Assembly: GCA_021307325.1 (NCBI GenBank)
Contig: CP089931.1
Location: 1,264,979 to 1,328,978, forward strand
Source: Peptoniphilus sp. GNH
Lineage (GTDB): Bacteria; Bacillota; Clostridia; Tissierellales; Peptoniphilaceae
Direction of reading: 5' to 3'
DNA: 64,000 nt
Shown here: positions 35,346 to 43,508 of the stretch, piece after piece
How the letters are laid out: every line of letters starts with the position of its first letter
Numbering within the stretch: the stretch's first letter is position 1
Translations under genes and position numbers: made by a program
Notes under the pieces: generated by a model
What the model was told of the DNA's origin: nothing
Database searches by the model: none
What the model saw: the letters and a program-made list of their open reading frames with translations, nothing else

Positions 35346-37127
35346 TTGAAAAATCTTTTTAGCATCCAAAGCTCGGTTCAAGAGGCTGCCGAGGCTATTG
35401 CTTCTGTTTTGTCGGTTGATGTTACTGTGGTCGACAATTCTCTTAAAAGAATTGCGGCTACTGGCAAATACAAGGAGCTTATCGGCGAAACTTTGCCCAA
35501 GGGCTGTTCTTATGACTACATAATAAATAACAAATCTTCAGAAATTATAATAAAAAAAGATCTCAGCGAGAGATGTCTAAATTGTGATATGGCTAGCACT
35601 TGCGATGAGATTGCTACTCTTGGTTATCCTATCATGTCAAATAATCTTACTTGTCTTGGTGTTATTGGGATTATTGCTTTTGATCAGGATCAGAGAAATT
35701 ATATTTATAACAATCTCGAGGCTATCAAAATCTTTCTAAAGAAAATTTCATCTCTTATAGCTGGCAATTTGAGCTATGAGGATGCAAACCATAATTTGAC
35801 TGTCAGAAATAAGGAAATAAGCAATATTGTAAATTCTATAGATTCGGGGATAATTTTTACAGATCAAAATTTTAATATCAAAAATTTCAATTCCAAGGCT
35901 CTTAATATTTTAAATATAGAGGCTCATGATCTTGTTGAGAAAAATCTGTCTGATGTATTTGTGAATATGACTATTGACGATAGCAAAAAGCAACAACTTG
36001 TCAAATCTGCTATGGGTGGGGAATTTTTACTAAAGCTAATTTTGACAAGTCTTGATGATAATATAATTTCTTCTATTGCTCAAATCGAGTCTTATTCGGA
36101 TGCGATTGAGTCTGCCTATGATATCTTGGGTTCTAAGTACAAGATAAGTTTTGCTGATATTGTCGGCGAGAGTCCAAGTTTGAAGGCTACTTTGGATCTT
36201 GCCAAGAGGATTTCTTCAGGAGGCGATTCCACTGTTATGGTAAGGGGAGAGAGTGGGACTGGCAAGGAGCTTTTTGCCAGGGCGATTCACAATAATTCGC
36301 CCAGAAAAAATAAGCCCTTTGTCGCTATAAATTGTGCTTCTATTCCCGAGAACTTATTGGAGTCGGAGCTTTTCGGCTATGAAAGGGGGGCCTTTACTGG
36401 TGCCAATGAAAGAGGTAAGCTCGGCAGGTTTGAGCTTGCCAATGGGGGGACTCTTTTTCTTGATGAGATTGGGGATTTGCCAATCCACTTGCAGCCTAAA
36501 CTTTTGAGGGTTTTGCAAGATAGAAGCTTTGTGCGTCTTGGCGGCAAAAAGAGAATTCAGATAAATTTTAGGCTCATAACTGCGACTAATAAAAATTTGG
36601 AAAAGATGGTGCTAGATAATACTTTCAGAGATGATTTATATTACAGACTAAATGTAATACCTATAAATATACCGCCTCTTAGACAGAGACCAGAGGATAT
36701 ACCTCTTATAGCCGATCTCAAGCTAAGGCAATATTGCAAGAAGCTAAACAAAAATGGCATGATATTATCTCCTGCTACTATGGATATTTTGAAGTCTTAT
36801 GCTTGGCCCGGCAATATCAGAGAGCTAGAAAATATAATAGAGTATCTGGTAAATATTTCCAATGATCAGATAATCTCGCAAGATCTCTTGCCCCTTAAAT
36901 TTAAAACTGTATCTGCTCCATCGCCCGACTACTCTAAACAAAGTGTAAGTGTTGATATAGAAAATGAAACTTTAAAGACTCTTATGGATAAGTATGAAAA
37001 GGATGTTTTAAGTATGTATGTAAGGCATTTTGGCTCATCTACATCTCAAAAGCAAGAGATTGCCGATAAGCTCGGGATTAATCTGTCCACTCTTTATAGG
37101 AAGCTTTACAGATACAATTTGGATTGA
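35346..37127 (+). CDS. Sigma-54-dependent transcriptional activator with cysteine-rich N-terminal sensor and PAS-like domain
   Basis: This 593-residue regulator has an N-terminal sensor (1-145) with a cysteine cluster (Cys77, Cys80, Cys86, in CLNCDMASTCDE, plus Cys54 and Cys103), a PAS-like stretch (about 155-250), the AAA+ domain with Walker A GESGTGKE (301-308), GAFTGA (348-353) and Walker B GTLFLDEIGD, and a C-terminal Fis-type helix-turn-helix. The TTG at 35346 is preferred because GGAGG lies eight bases ahead. The ATG at 35310 would sit in palindrome 2. It likely drives the divergent UroD-SLC13-CyuA operon. The cysteines may bind a metal or sense redox state (inference). Confidence 0.88.
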   Translation: MKNLFSIQSSVQEAAEAIASVLSVDVTVVDNSLKRIAATGKYKELIGETLPKGCSYDYIINNKSSEIIIKKDLSERCLNCDMASTCDEIATLGYPIMSNNLTCLGVIGIIAFDQDQRNYIYNNLEAIKIFLKKISSLIAGNLSYEDANHNLTVRNKEISNIVNSIDSGIIFTDQNFNIKNFNSKALNILNIEAHDLVEKNLSDVFVNMTIDDSKKQQLVKSAMGGEFLLKLILTSLDDNIISSIAQIESYSDAIESAYDILGSKYKISFADIVGESPSLKATLDLAKRISSGGDSTVMVRGESGTGKELFARAIHNNSPRKNKPFVAINCASIPENLLESELFGYERGAFTGANERGKLGRFELANGGTLFLDEIGDLPIHLQPKLLRVLQDRSFVRLGGKKRIQINFRLITATNKNLEKMVLDNTFRDDLYYRLNVIPINIPPLRQRPEDIPLIADLKLRQYCKKLNKNGMILSPATMDILKSYAWPGNIRELENIIEYLVNISNDQIISQDLLPLKFKTVSAPSPDYSKQSVSVDIENETLKTLMDKYEKDVLSMYVRHFGSSTSQKQEIADKLGINLSTLYRKLYRYNLD

Positions 37128-37187
37128 AAATAAAATTTACGGAAATTTTTGGTTTTGCTTTTAAGCTTTTGTAAGGAGGAGATTATT

Positions 37188-37382
37188 TTGAAAAGAAGCT
37201 TTAAAAAGGTTCTTATCTATAATATATTCGCCCTGTTGTTTTAGCTTATCTTAAATCTTATAAGCTCTGGAATAAAAAGAGAAAATATTAAGGCTTTCAT
37301 CATTCTCACATTTTTGGGAGAGCTTGCCTACTTAGCAAGTGTTTTTTTGGGGCTTTTATTGGCAAAGTTTTTTAAAAAATAA
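37188..37382 (+). pseudogene. Small membrane protein gene interrupted by an in-frame TAG
   Basis: A strong AAGGAGGA site precedes TTG at 37188. The frame codes MKRSFKKVLIYNIFALLF, then TAG at codon 19, then continues open for about 45 codons to a TAA at 37380-37382, with a second hydrophobic stretch near the end. The whole would be a 64-codon small protein with two membrane helices and a basic N-terminus. The amber codon would truncate it, so it is probably a broken gene, unless read through. I do not recognise a family. The remaining 37383-37565 shows only the rubrerythrin leader, with no clear gene. Confidence 0.5.
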
Positions 37383-37565
37383 TATTTGACTCCTTTTTAT
37401 AAAATTTTGGCCATTTTAACTGGTTTATGGGCTCATTTTTGAATAAATATTTTTATGTCTTACACATTTTCAAAAAAGTTTTTATCAATTTGTTTAGTAA
37501 ATGATAATTGGGGCATATATATTATCGGGGAAAATTTATTTAAAATTATTTAAGGAGTGAATAAT

Positions 37566-38156
37566 ATGGCTAAAAATTTAAAAGGTACACAAACAGCAAT
37601 AAATCTTATGAAGTCTTTCGCAGGTGAATGTCAAGCTAATAGACGTTACACCTTCTATGCAAAGCAAGCTGAAAAAGATGGCTACATTCAAATAAGGGAT
37701 ATCTTTACCGAAACTGCAAGGAATGAATCTGAACACGCAAAGAGATTTTTCAAATTCCTACAAGCAGGTGGTTTTGGTGGAGAGACTATTGAAATTACTT
37801 CATCTTTCCCAGTTGAACTTACAGACACTAAGGCCAACTTAAAGGCTGCAGCTGCTGGAGAAAATGAAGAAGCGACTTCAATGTATCCTGAATTCGCAAA
37901 GGTTGCAAAGGAAGAAGGCTTTGAAGATATTGCTAAAGCTTTTACTGAAATCGGTGAAGTTGAAGAAGCCCACGAAGAAAGATACTTGAAACTTCTAAAA
38001 AATATCGAAGAAGGAAAGGTATTTGAAAGGGACGAAGTTGTGAGATGGCACTGCCTAAACTGTGGTTATATCCACGAAGGAAAATCAGCTCCAGAAGTTT
38101 GTCCTGCATGTGCGCACCCACAAAAGTACTTCGAACTTTGGGTTGAAGCTTACTAA
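37566..38156 (+). CDS. Rubrerythrin
   Basis: Rubrerythrin reduces hydrogen peroxide in anaerobes. The 196-residue protein has the diiron four-helix domain with the ligand motifs in FAGECQANRRYTFYA, ARNESEHAKRF and EVEEAHEERYLKLL, and a C-terminal rubredoxin-like domain (HCLNCGYIHEG, CPACAHPQKYF) with four iron-binding cysteines. The ATG at 37566 is preferred because AAGGAG lies eight bases before it, and the upstream GTG overlaps that site. It is a single-gene unit. Confidence 0.95.
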   Translation: MAKNLKGTQTAINLMKSFAGECQANRRYTFYAKQAEKDGYIQIRDIFTETARNESEHAKRFFKFLQAGGFGGETIEITSSFPVELTDTKANLKAAAAGENEEATSMYPEFAKVAKEEGFEDIAKAFTEIGEVEEAHEERYLKLLKNIEEGKVFERDEVVRWHCLNCGYIHEGKSAPEVCPACAHPQKYFELWVEAY

Positions 38157-38160
38157 AACA

Positions 38161-38180
38161 AGAGGGGATTGTCCTCTCTT
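38161..38180 (+). terminator. Weak terminator after rubrerythrin
   Basis: Small hairpin with arms AGAGG and CCTCT right after the stop codon, followed by only a short T-rich stretch. Confidence 0.4.
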
Positions 38181-38185
38181 ATACA

Positions 38186-38228
38186 TAAAAAAATGGGCGA
38201 GAGCTGTTTTAAAAAACGCTCATCGCCT
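38186..38228 (-). terminator. Terminator of xpt
   Basis: Minus-strand arms GGCGA(T)GAGC and GCTCTCGCC are followed by a T7 run, right after the xpt stop codon. Confidence 0.7.
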
Positions 38229-38231
38229 ATT

Positions 38232-38807
38232 TTATTTTCTAAAAACTATGCCATCTTCTTTTATTTCATCTATTATTGCAAGCGAACAGAGGTCATAGCC
38301 TTCTTGTCTTAAAAACTTGCCTCCCTTTTGAAATCCCTTCTCTATGGCAACCCCAAGTCCTAAAATTTGTGAGCCGGCTTGCTTGGCGACATCTATAAGT
38401 CCTTTCATCGCCATCCCCTCTGCGAGAAAGTCATCTACTATTACCAGCTTGTCATTTTGAGAAAGATATTTTTTTGAGACAGTTATAGTGTATTCTTTCT
38501 TGTAAGTGAAAGATTCGACAGAAGATGTAAAGACATCATCTCCTATATTAAGGCTCTTTGCCTTTTTGGCAAATACAACTGGGATATCGTCCATGTGCTT
38601 GGATAATAAAACTGCCAAGGCTATGCCCGATGCTTCGATTGTGAGGATCTTATTTATTCCCCTTTTTGAAAAGTATTTTGCAAATTCTTCAGCCAGCTTG
38701 TCTAAAAAAGCTACGTCTAATTGATGATTCAAAAAAGAATCCACTTTTACAATATTGCCTTCTAAAAGTCTGGCATCTTTTTGTATTTTTTCTTCTAATA
38801 GTTTCAT
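38232..38807 (-). CDS. xpt: Xanthine phosphoribosyltransferase
   Basis: This enzyme salvages xanthine with PRPP to XMP. The 191-residue protein matches the Xpt family: KVDSFLNHQLDV near the start (Bacillus subtilis has KVDSFLNHQID), TIEASGIALAVLLS and the PRPP loop VIVDDFLAEGMAMKGL. The ATG at 38807 is better than 38819, as the upstream residues are not conserved. The 60-base gap to the divergent nitroreductase gene holds no purine riboswitch, so it seems regulated otherwise. Confidence 0.93.
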   Translation of the reverse strand: MKLLEEKIQKDARLLEGNIVKVDSFLNHQLDVAFLDKLAEEFAKYFSKRGINKILTIEASGIALAVLLSKHMDDIPVVFAKKAKSLNIGDDVFTSSVESFTYKKEYTITVSKKYLSQNDKLVIVDDFLAEGMAMKGLIDVAKQAGSQILGLGVAIEKGFQKGGKFLRQEGYDLCSLAIIDEIKEDGIVFRK

Positions 38808-38866
38808 GATCCACCTCATAAGTATCTTATAACAATTTGGGTATAATTGGTAGAAGGAGGGATAAA

Positions 38867-39376
38867 ATGTTTTATGATTTAGCTTGTAAGAGAAGATCTT
38901 ATAGGGACTTCACAGATGAGGAAGTTTCTCTTGAGGACCTAAATAAAATTATGGAAGCGGGCCTTTTGGCTCCGACTGGCAAAAATGCAAAAAGTGTCGA
39001 GCTTGTTCTAGTTAGAGATAAAAATCAGTTAAAGGCTCTTTCGACTTTTAAAGAAGCCGGAGCTTGCTTTTTAGAAAAATCAAAGGCAGCCATAGTGGTC
39101 TTATCTAAAAAAGATGCCCCCACCTATTTCCAAGATGCCTCGCTTGCAGCTATCTTTATCCAGCTAGCTTGCGAAGATATGGGGCTGGGTTCCTGCTGGG
39201 CCAACACCTACAAGGCCAAGTATAAGGATGATAGGGATTGTAAAGATTTCATAAGGGAGCTTTTGGAGATACCATCAGATTTTCATGTGGAATGTGTCAT
39301 CGGTCTTGGTCACAAAAAAGAAGAACTAAAAGCAAAAGCAGCAGACCGCAAAAAAATTCACTACGACAAATTTTAA
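38867..39376 (+). CDS. Nitroreductase-family protein
   Basis: This 169-residue FMN oxidoreductase of the nitroreductase family has the N-terminal RRSYRDFTDEEV FMN-binding block, GLLAPTGKNAKSVEL, and the DMGLGSCW block. It is divergent from xpt. The ATG at 38867 has AAGGAGG six bases ahead, better than the upstream in-frame start at 38837. The substrate is unknown. Members often reduce quinones or nitro-compounds, or modify cofactors. Confidence 0.85.
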   Translation: MFYDLACKRRSYRDFTDEEVSLEDLNKIMEAGLLAPTGKNAKSVELVLVRDKNQLKALSTFKEAGACFLEKSKAAIVVLSKKDAPTYFQDASLAAIFIQLACEDMGLGSCWANTYKAKYKDDRDCKDFIRELLEIPSDFHVECVIGLGHKKEELKAKAADRKKIHYDKF

Positions 39377-39388
39377 TTTCAAAAAAAT

Positions 39389-39417
39389 GGGATTTGCAAC
39401 TAGCAGATCCTATTTTT
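39389..39417 (+). terminator. Terminator of the nitroreductase gene
   Basis: Arms GGATTTGC and GCAGATCC (one G:U pair) are followed by TATTTTTATT, about 12 bases after the stop codon. Confidence 0.7.
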
Positions 39418-39578
39418 ATTTAATTATCATGCCCCTTAAATAATCTTCTACTAATTTTAAATCTAAAGACATTTTTGCAAACAAAATTACCTTTTAAGAA
39501 ATTCAAGATAGTGCTAATAAATACTTTTAATTTTTATCAGACTTGGCTATAGTATATAATTATAGTAAGGGTGATTTT

Positions 39579-40040
39579 ATGCAATTTATTATGAACAATT
39601 TAGATGAGTTTAATGACTTTGGAATATTCTTATCCAGTCTTCTAAAAGAAAATGATGTGCTGGTCTTGACTGGTGATTTGGGTGCTGGCAAGACTACCCT
39701 TTCCCAATCAATAGGCAAGGGGCTTGGCATTTGTGACTACATTTCTTCTCCGACTTTTACAATCTTAAATGAATATGAGTCTGGAAGGCTTCCCCTCTAT
39801 CACTTTGATGCTTATAGAATCACCGAAGATGACTTTCTCTTTATGGATTTTGAAGATTATTTTTATAGAAATGGAGTCTGCCTTGTGGAATGGGGCGAGA
39901 TTATCAAAAATCTCTTGCCCAAAAACAGCCTGGAGCTTCTCATAAAGGTAGATGATGGCAAGAGGATAGTCGAATTTTTTGGTGGCGAAAGAAAGGATGA
40001 AATTGAAAAGGTGATTATAAATGAAGGTTCTTGGACTTGA
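39579..40040 (+). CDS. tsaE: tRNA threonylcarbamoyladenosine biosynthesis ATPase TsaE
   Basis: TsaE is the P-loop ATPase of the t6A complex, acting with TsaB and TsaD. The 153-residue protein has Walker A GDLGAGKTTLSQ and the CLVEWGE block of the family. The frame is open back to 39543 but the ATG at 39579 gives the usual length and follows AAGGGTG. It overlaps tsaB by 20 bases. Confidence 0.93.
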   Translation: MQFIMNNLDEFNDFGIFLSSLLKENDVLVLTGDLGAGKTTLSQSIGKGLGICDYISSPTFTILNEYESGRLPLYHFDAYRITEDDFLFMDFEDYFYRNGVCLVEWGEIIKNLLPKNSLELLIKVDDGKRIVEFFGGERKDEIEKVIINEGSWT

Positions 40041-40719
40041 TACTTCAACTAAAATTTGCTCCTTGGCTCTTATTGAAGATGGAGATCTTTTGGGCGAGAT
40101 AAGCTTGGGAGGTTATAATTATGCCTCTGAAAAATTGGTAGACCTCATCGGATACCTTTTAAATGGGCTTGCTCTTAAACTTGATGATATAGACCTTATA
40201 AGCGTGGGAGTGGGACCGGGTTCTTTTACTGGCATAAGGATAGCTGTCACAGTCGCTAAAACTCTTGCTCAAGTTAAAAAAATCCCAATAGTTGCAACTT
40301 CTTCTCTCAAGTCTTTGTGCTTTAATAGCTCATTTGAAGGCTATATATGCGCCTGTGTAGATGCTAGAAGGCAAAGAGTTTACAGGGGCATCTACAAACT
40401 AAAAGAAAAGGAAATAACTCTTGTAAAAGACGATGAACTAATAAATATAAGCGACTTAAAAGATGAGATTTTATCGCTTAAAGAGCCCTGCCTTTTAGTA
40501 TCGCCAGATCTTTGTGCTATAAAAGATTCCCTAGCTGATTTAAAGTCTGAACTTGTTTTTGCCAAATTTTTAAATTCTAAAATAAGGGGATCCTCAATAG
40601 CTCTTGCCGGTTTTTATAATTTTAATGAAACTGGAGCGCAAGACTTGTCGGAAATCCTCCCCCGCTACTTAAATCTCTCTCAAGCTCAAAGAGAATATTT
40701 AAAAAAACATGGAAATTAA
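40021..40719 (+). CDS. tsaB: tRNA threonylcarbamoyladenosine biosynthesis protein TsaB
   Basis: TsaB is the ASKHA-fold partner that activates TsaD in t6A synthesis. The 232-residue protein begins MKVLGLDTSTKICSLALI and contains SVGVGPGSFTGIRIAVTVAKTLA, the core TsaB signature. It overlaps tsaE and rimI, showing a tightly coupled operon. The N-terminal ATPase-like half is best conserved. Confidence 0.94.
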   Translation: MKVLGLDTSTKICSLALIEDGDLLGEISLGGYNYASEKLVDLIGYLLNGLALKLDDIDLISVGVGPGSFTGIRIAVTVAKTLAQVKKIPIVATSSLKSLCFNSSFEGYICACVDARRQRVYRGIYKLKEKEITLVKDDELINISDLKDEILSLKEPCLLVSPDLCAIKDSLADLKSELVFAKFLNSKIRGSSIALAGFYNFNETGAQDLSEILPRYLNLSQAQREYLKKHGN

Positions 40720-41140
40720 AAAGGCAACTTTAGACGATGCCATCTCCATCTATCGCTTGGAGCTTGAATGTTTCGAGAGTCCTTGGTCTTATGAAAATGT
40801 GCAATCCGAACTCGAAAATCCCATATCTTCTTATTATCTCGCCCTCTATGGCGATATGGTGATAGGATATATGGGCTTTCAAAGTATTTTTTCCGAGGCC
40901 TTTATAACTAATGTGGCAATCAAAAAAGATTTTCGCTCTTTGGGCTATGGCAAAAGGCTTATGGAGTATTTTATAGATGTCTGCAAGAAGGAAAATATTG
41001 CCAGAGCGAGTTTGGAAGTAAAAACTACTAATAAACCGGCTCTTTCACTTTATAGCAAGCTGGGATTTGAAATAGAAGGCAAGAGAAATGATTATTATGG
41101 TATAGGCAAGGATGCCTATATAATGTGGAAAGATATATGA
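40709..41140 (+). CDS. rimI: Ribosomal-protein S18 alanine N-acetyltransferase
   Basis: This is a 143-residue GNAT acetyltransferase. RimI acetylates the N-terminal alanine of S18. It has the acetyl-CoA-binding FRSLGYGKRLMEYF and the end NDYYGIGKDAYIMWK, typical of RimI. It lies between tsaB and tsaD, its usual place, and overlaps tsaB by 11 bases. Confidence 0.9.
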   Translation: MEIKKATLDDAISIYRLELECFESPWSYENVQSELENPISSYYLALYGDMVIGYMGFQSIFSEAFITNVAIKKDFRSLGYGKRLMEYFIDVCKKENIARASLEVKTTNKPALSLYSKLGFEIEGKRNDYYGIGKDAYIMWKDI

Positions 41141-41149
41141 GGTAAAGAT

Positions 41150-42145
41150 ATGATTGTAATGGGAGTTGAGTCTTCCTGCGACGAATGCAGCGTTGCCCTA
41201 GTCGAAGACGGAAGAAAAGTGCTTTCAAATGTAATTGCAACACAAATTGAAACTCACAAAAAATATGGAGGTGTAGTCCCAGAAATTGCATCTCGTATGC
41301 ATGTGGAAGTCATAAATGATGTCATACAAAGAGCTCTTGATGAGGCTTCTTTAAATTTTTCGGATGTAGATTTAATAGGAGGCACTATGGGCCCCGGCCT
41401 AGTAGGCGCTCTTTTAGTTGGGCTTTCTGCTGCCAAGACCCTGGCTTTTTCTTTAGACAAACCCTTTGTCGGAGTCAACCACGTCATAGGCCACACTTGT
41501 GCAAATTATATTGCTCATCCTGACTTGGAGCCTCCCTTTGTGGGGCTTATAGTATCAGGAGGTCATACCTATCTAATAGATGTGAAAAGTCATATAGATT
41601 TTGACCTGATGGGAAGGACTAAAGACGATGCAGCCGGAGAAGCCTTTGACAAGGTTGCCAGAGTTTTGGGCATTGGCTATCCAGGAGGGCCTATTGTTGA
41701 TGCGCTTGCAAAAAAGGGTAAATCCTGCATAGACTTTCCCCGTGCCATGCTAAATGAAAACAACTACGACTTTTCTTTTTCTGGCATCAAGACAGCTGTG
41801 ATAAACTACATCCACAAGCTGGAACAAAATAAGGAAGCTGTAAATGTGGAAGATGTTTGCAGATCCTTCCAAGACTGTGTGGTGGAGATACTTACAGAAA
41901 AAACTCTGCGCCTTGCAAAAGAAAAAAATTCAGATAAAATTGTAATTTCTGGTGGCGTTGCAGCCAATCAAGGTCTAAGGGACAGATTCGAGGCCTTGGG
42001 CAAGGATAATAATATTAAAATTTTTTATCCTAGCAAAATTTTGTGTACGGATAATGCAGCCATGATTGCCTCTTGTGCCTATTACACCTATAAAAAATAC
42101 GGCCCATCAAAAAATGTAAGAGCCATACCTAATTTAGGTCTTTAA
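41150..42145 (+). CDS. tsaD: tRNA N6-threonylcarbamoyladenosine transferase TsaD
   Basis: TsaD transfers the threonylcarbamoyl group to A37 of ANN-decoding tRNAs. The 331-residue protein has the N-terminal GVESSCDECSVALVEDG, the metal-binding NHVIGHTCANY (HxxGH type), SGGHTYLID, DAAGEAFDKVARVLG and GGVAANQGLRDR. It starts 9 bases after rimI. It completes the window's t6A set with ywlC (TC-AMP synthase, 18-19 kb). Confidence 0.96.
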   Translation: MIVMGVESSCDECSVALVEDGRKVLSNVIATQIETHKKYGGVVPEIASRMHVEVINDVIQRALDEASLNFSDVDLIGGTMGPGLVGALLVGLSAAKTLAFSLDKPFVGVNHVIGHTCANYIAHPDLEPPFVGLIVSGGHTYLIDVKSHIDFDLMGRTKDDAAGEAFDKVARVLGIGYPGGPIVDALAKKGKSCIDFPRAMLNENNYDFSFSGIKTAVINYIHKLEQNKEAVNVEDVCRSFQDCVVEILTEKTLRLAKEKNSDKIVISGGVAANQGLRDRFEALGKDNNIKIFYPSKILCTDNAAMIASCAYYTYKKYGPSKNVRAIPNLGL

Positions 42146-42147
42146 AG

Positions 42148-42175
42148 ATCTGCCTATAAAGGCAGATTTTTTTTG
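42148..42175 (+). terminator. Terminator of the t6A operon
   Basis: Arms ATCTGCC and GGCAGAT with a 6-base loop are followed by eight T, just after the tsaD stop. Confidence 0.9.
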
Positions 42176-42339
42176 ACTCAATTTTTATTTACAATCAAGG
42201 CATGCTTGCTTTTAAATTTTAGTTAAGGTTTTAAAATATCTATAAAATTTTTTATATGTATTTTGGTCTTATCATTTTCATAAGTTTTTTACAATCCAGT
42301 ATTTCAAAAGTCTAGAGATAGTTTTTTTCTTTTCACAAG

Positions 42340-42496
42340 TTTTCCACACAAGACATTTTAAGAATTGCCCTTATCAAAAATATCATAGTCTGAAAACCCT
42401 TTATTTAAGCCTATTTAACGATTTATTTTGATTTTTTTGTTTTTGAAATTTTATACATTCAAGACCTGTGGATAATGTGGATAAGATTGGGGATAA
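42340..42496. other. AT-rich stretch with DnaA-box-like sites (possible replication origin or DnaA-binding locus)
   Basis: The gene-free stretch 42176-42672 is strongly A+T-rich. It contains two perfect reverse-oriented DnaA boxes TGTGGATAA end to end (42467-42475, 42476-42484), a near box TGGGGATAA (42488-42496) and TTTTCCACA (42340-42348). No open reading frame with a ribosome site was found in the stretch. Genes to the left of about 35 kb are nearly all minus and genes from 35 to 58 kb mostly plus, as expected around an origin. However no dnaA, dnaN or rpmH is nearby, so this may be only a DnaA-binding locus. Confidence 0.4.
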
Positions 42497-42672
42497 GTTA
42501 AATCAAGACCTTTCTACTTGTTGAAAATTTTTGCCCTTAATGATTATTTTTTGAGACTTGTATTTTTAAAAAATGATAATAACTTCTTTGCTTTTAGGTT
42601 CGAAAACACTTTATGAATTTCTCGACCTTATCTTAATAACTTATTTAAGGTATAATCTCTCTGGGTGATCGT

Positions 42673-43119
42673 ATGCTACAAGATTGTGTAAATAAAATAA
42701 ATTTAAAAAATGAAAGAAAGTATTTCGGCTTTTTCATAGCCTATTTGGAATCTTTTGCCTATGTAGAACTTGTAAATGAGGACGGGTTTTTTGACGGACT
42801 TTTGCTTGTAAGAGAAAATTTTATAGAAAGTTCCCAAAACAACTCTTTTACAGAAGAGCTCACAAGCAAATCAGATTTTAATAAAAAACTAAAAATTTAC
42901 AATAAAAAAAGGCTAAAAGGCCCACTTTTTTCAGAAAACATTCTGTCTAAAGCTCTAGAGCAAAGTCTTGGTCAAGGAGTCTATATCTTCACAGAGGATA
43001 CAAAGGGCTTATTTAGACTAAAAAATTTTAAAGACAATCTTTTGCAAATAGAAGATGAAGAAAAAGCGATTAAAAAAATAAAAATAGACCAGATTATCTA
43101 CCTGGTCTTTGCCCTTTGA
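42673..43119 (+). CDS. Hypothetical protein
   Basis: I do not recognise this 148-residue protein. It is soluble, lysine-rich and likely alpha/beta, with a repeated aromatic pattern at 17-50 (YFGFFIAYLESFAYVELV). A weak GGTGATC site precedes the ATG. It starts just after the DnaA-box stretch and converges on the next gene. Confidence 0.55.
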   Translation: MLQDCVNKINLKNERKYFGFFIAYLESFAYVELVNEDGFFDGLLLVRENFIESSQNNSFTEELTSKSDFNKKLKIYNKKRLKGPLFSENILSKALEQSLGQGVYIFTEDTKGLFRLKNFKDNLLQIEDEEKAIKKIKIDQIIYLVFAL

Positions 43120-43124
43120 GTTCT

Positions 43125-43508
43125 CTATTCAAAAGATTTTAAAACAAGCACCAAGTCCATCAGAGCCTTTGGATAATCTCCCGAGCCAGATATACTTAGA
43201 GCCTCCTCGCCTTCTACTACAAGACCCAATTCCCATATTGGATAGGGACCTCTGAAGTCATTTTTATAGTTACCCGTCCAAGTTCTTGGACTTGCTTTTT
43301 CTATTTCTTCAAAAAAGTACTTAGCATCCTCTCCCATATGGTTTTCAAAAAAATCTCCTTCTTTTTCAAAAAATATCTGATCTTCTAAATCTTCCTTGTA
43401 ACCATATCTCAAAATGTCCGGATTTTTTTCTTTATTGTAATAATAAATCTTGTAGTCATCTTCATTCTCTCTAATTATAAGCGAAAATTCTAAAATCTTA
43501 TTTTTCAT
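43125..43508 (-). CDS. Hypothetical protein
   Basis: I do not recognise this 127-residue acidic soluble protein. It is rich in tyrosine, aspartate and glutamate in its first half (EDDYKIYYYNKEKNPDILRYG), with no clear motif. It overlaps the DUF3783-like gene by 4 bases, so the two are co-expressed. Confidence 0.6.
   Translation of the reverse strand: MKNKILEFSLIIRENEDDYKIYYYNKEKNPDILRYGYKEDLEDQIFFEKEGDFFENHMGEDAKYFFEEIEKASPRTWTGNYKNDFRGPYPIWELGLVVEGEEALSISGSGDYPKALMDLVLVLKSFE

Noticed and set aside
37440-37565. Fur/PerR box upstream of rubrerythrin
   Set aside because: Short partial GATAAT-like matches only. In this AT-rich leader they are not convincing.
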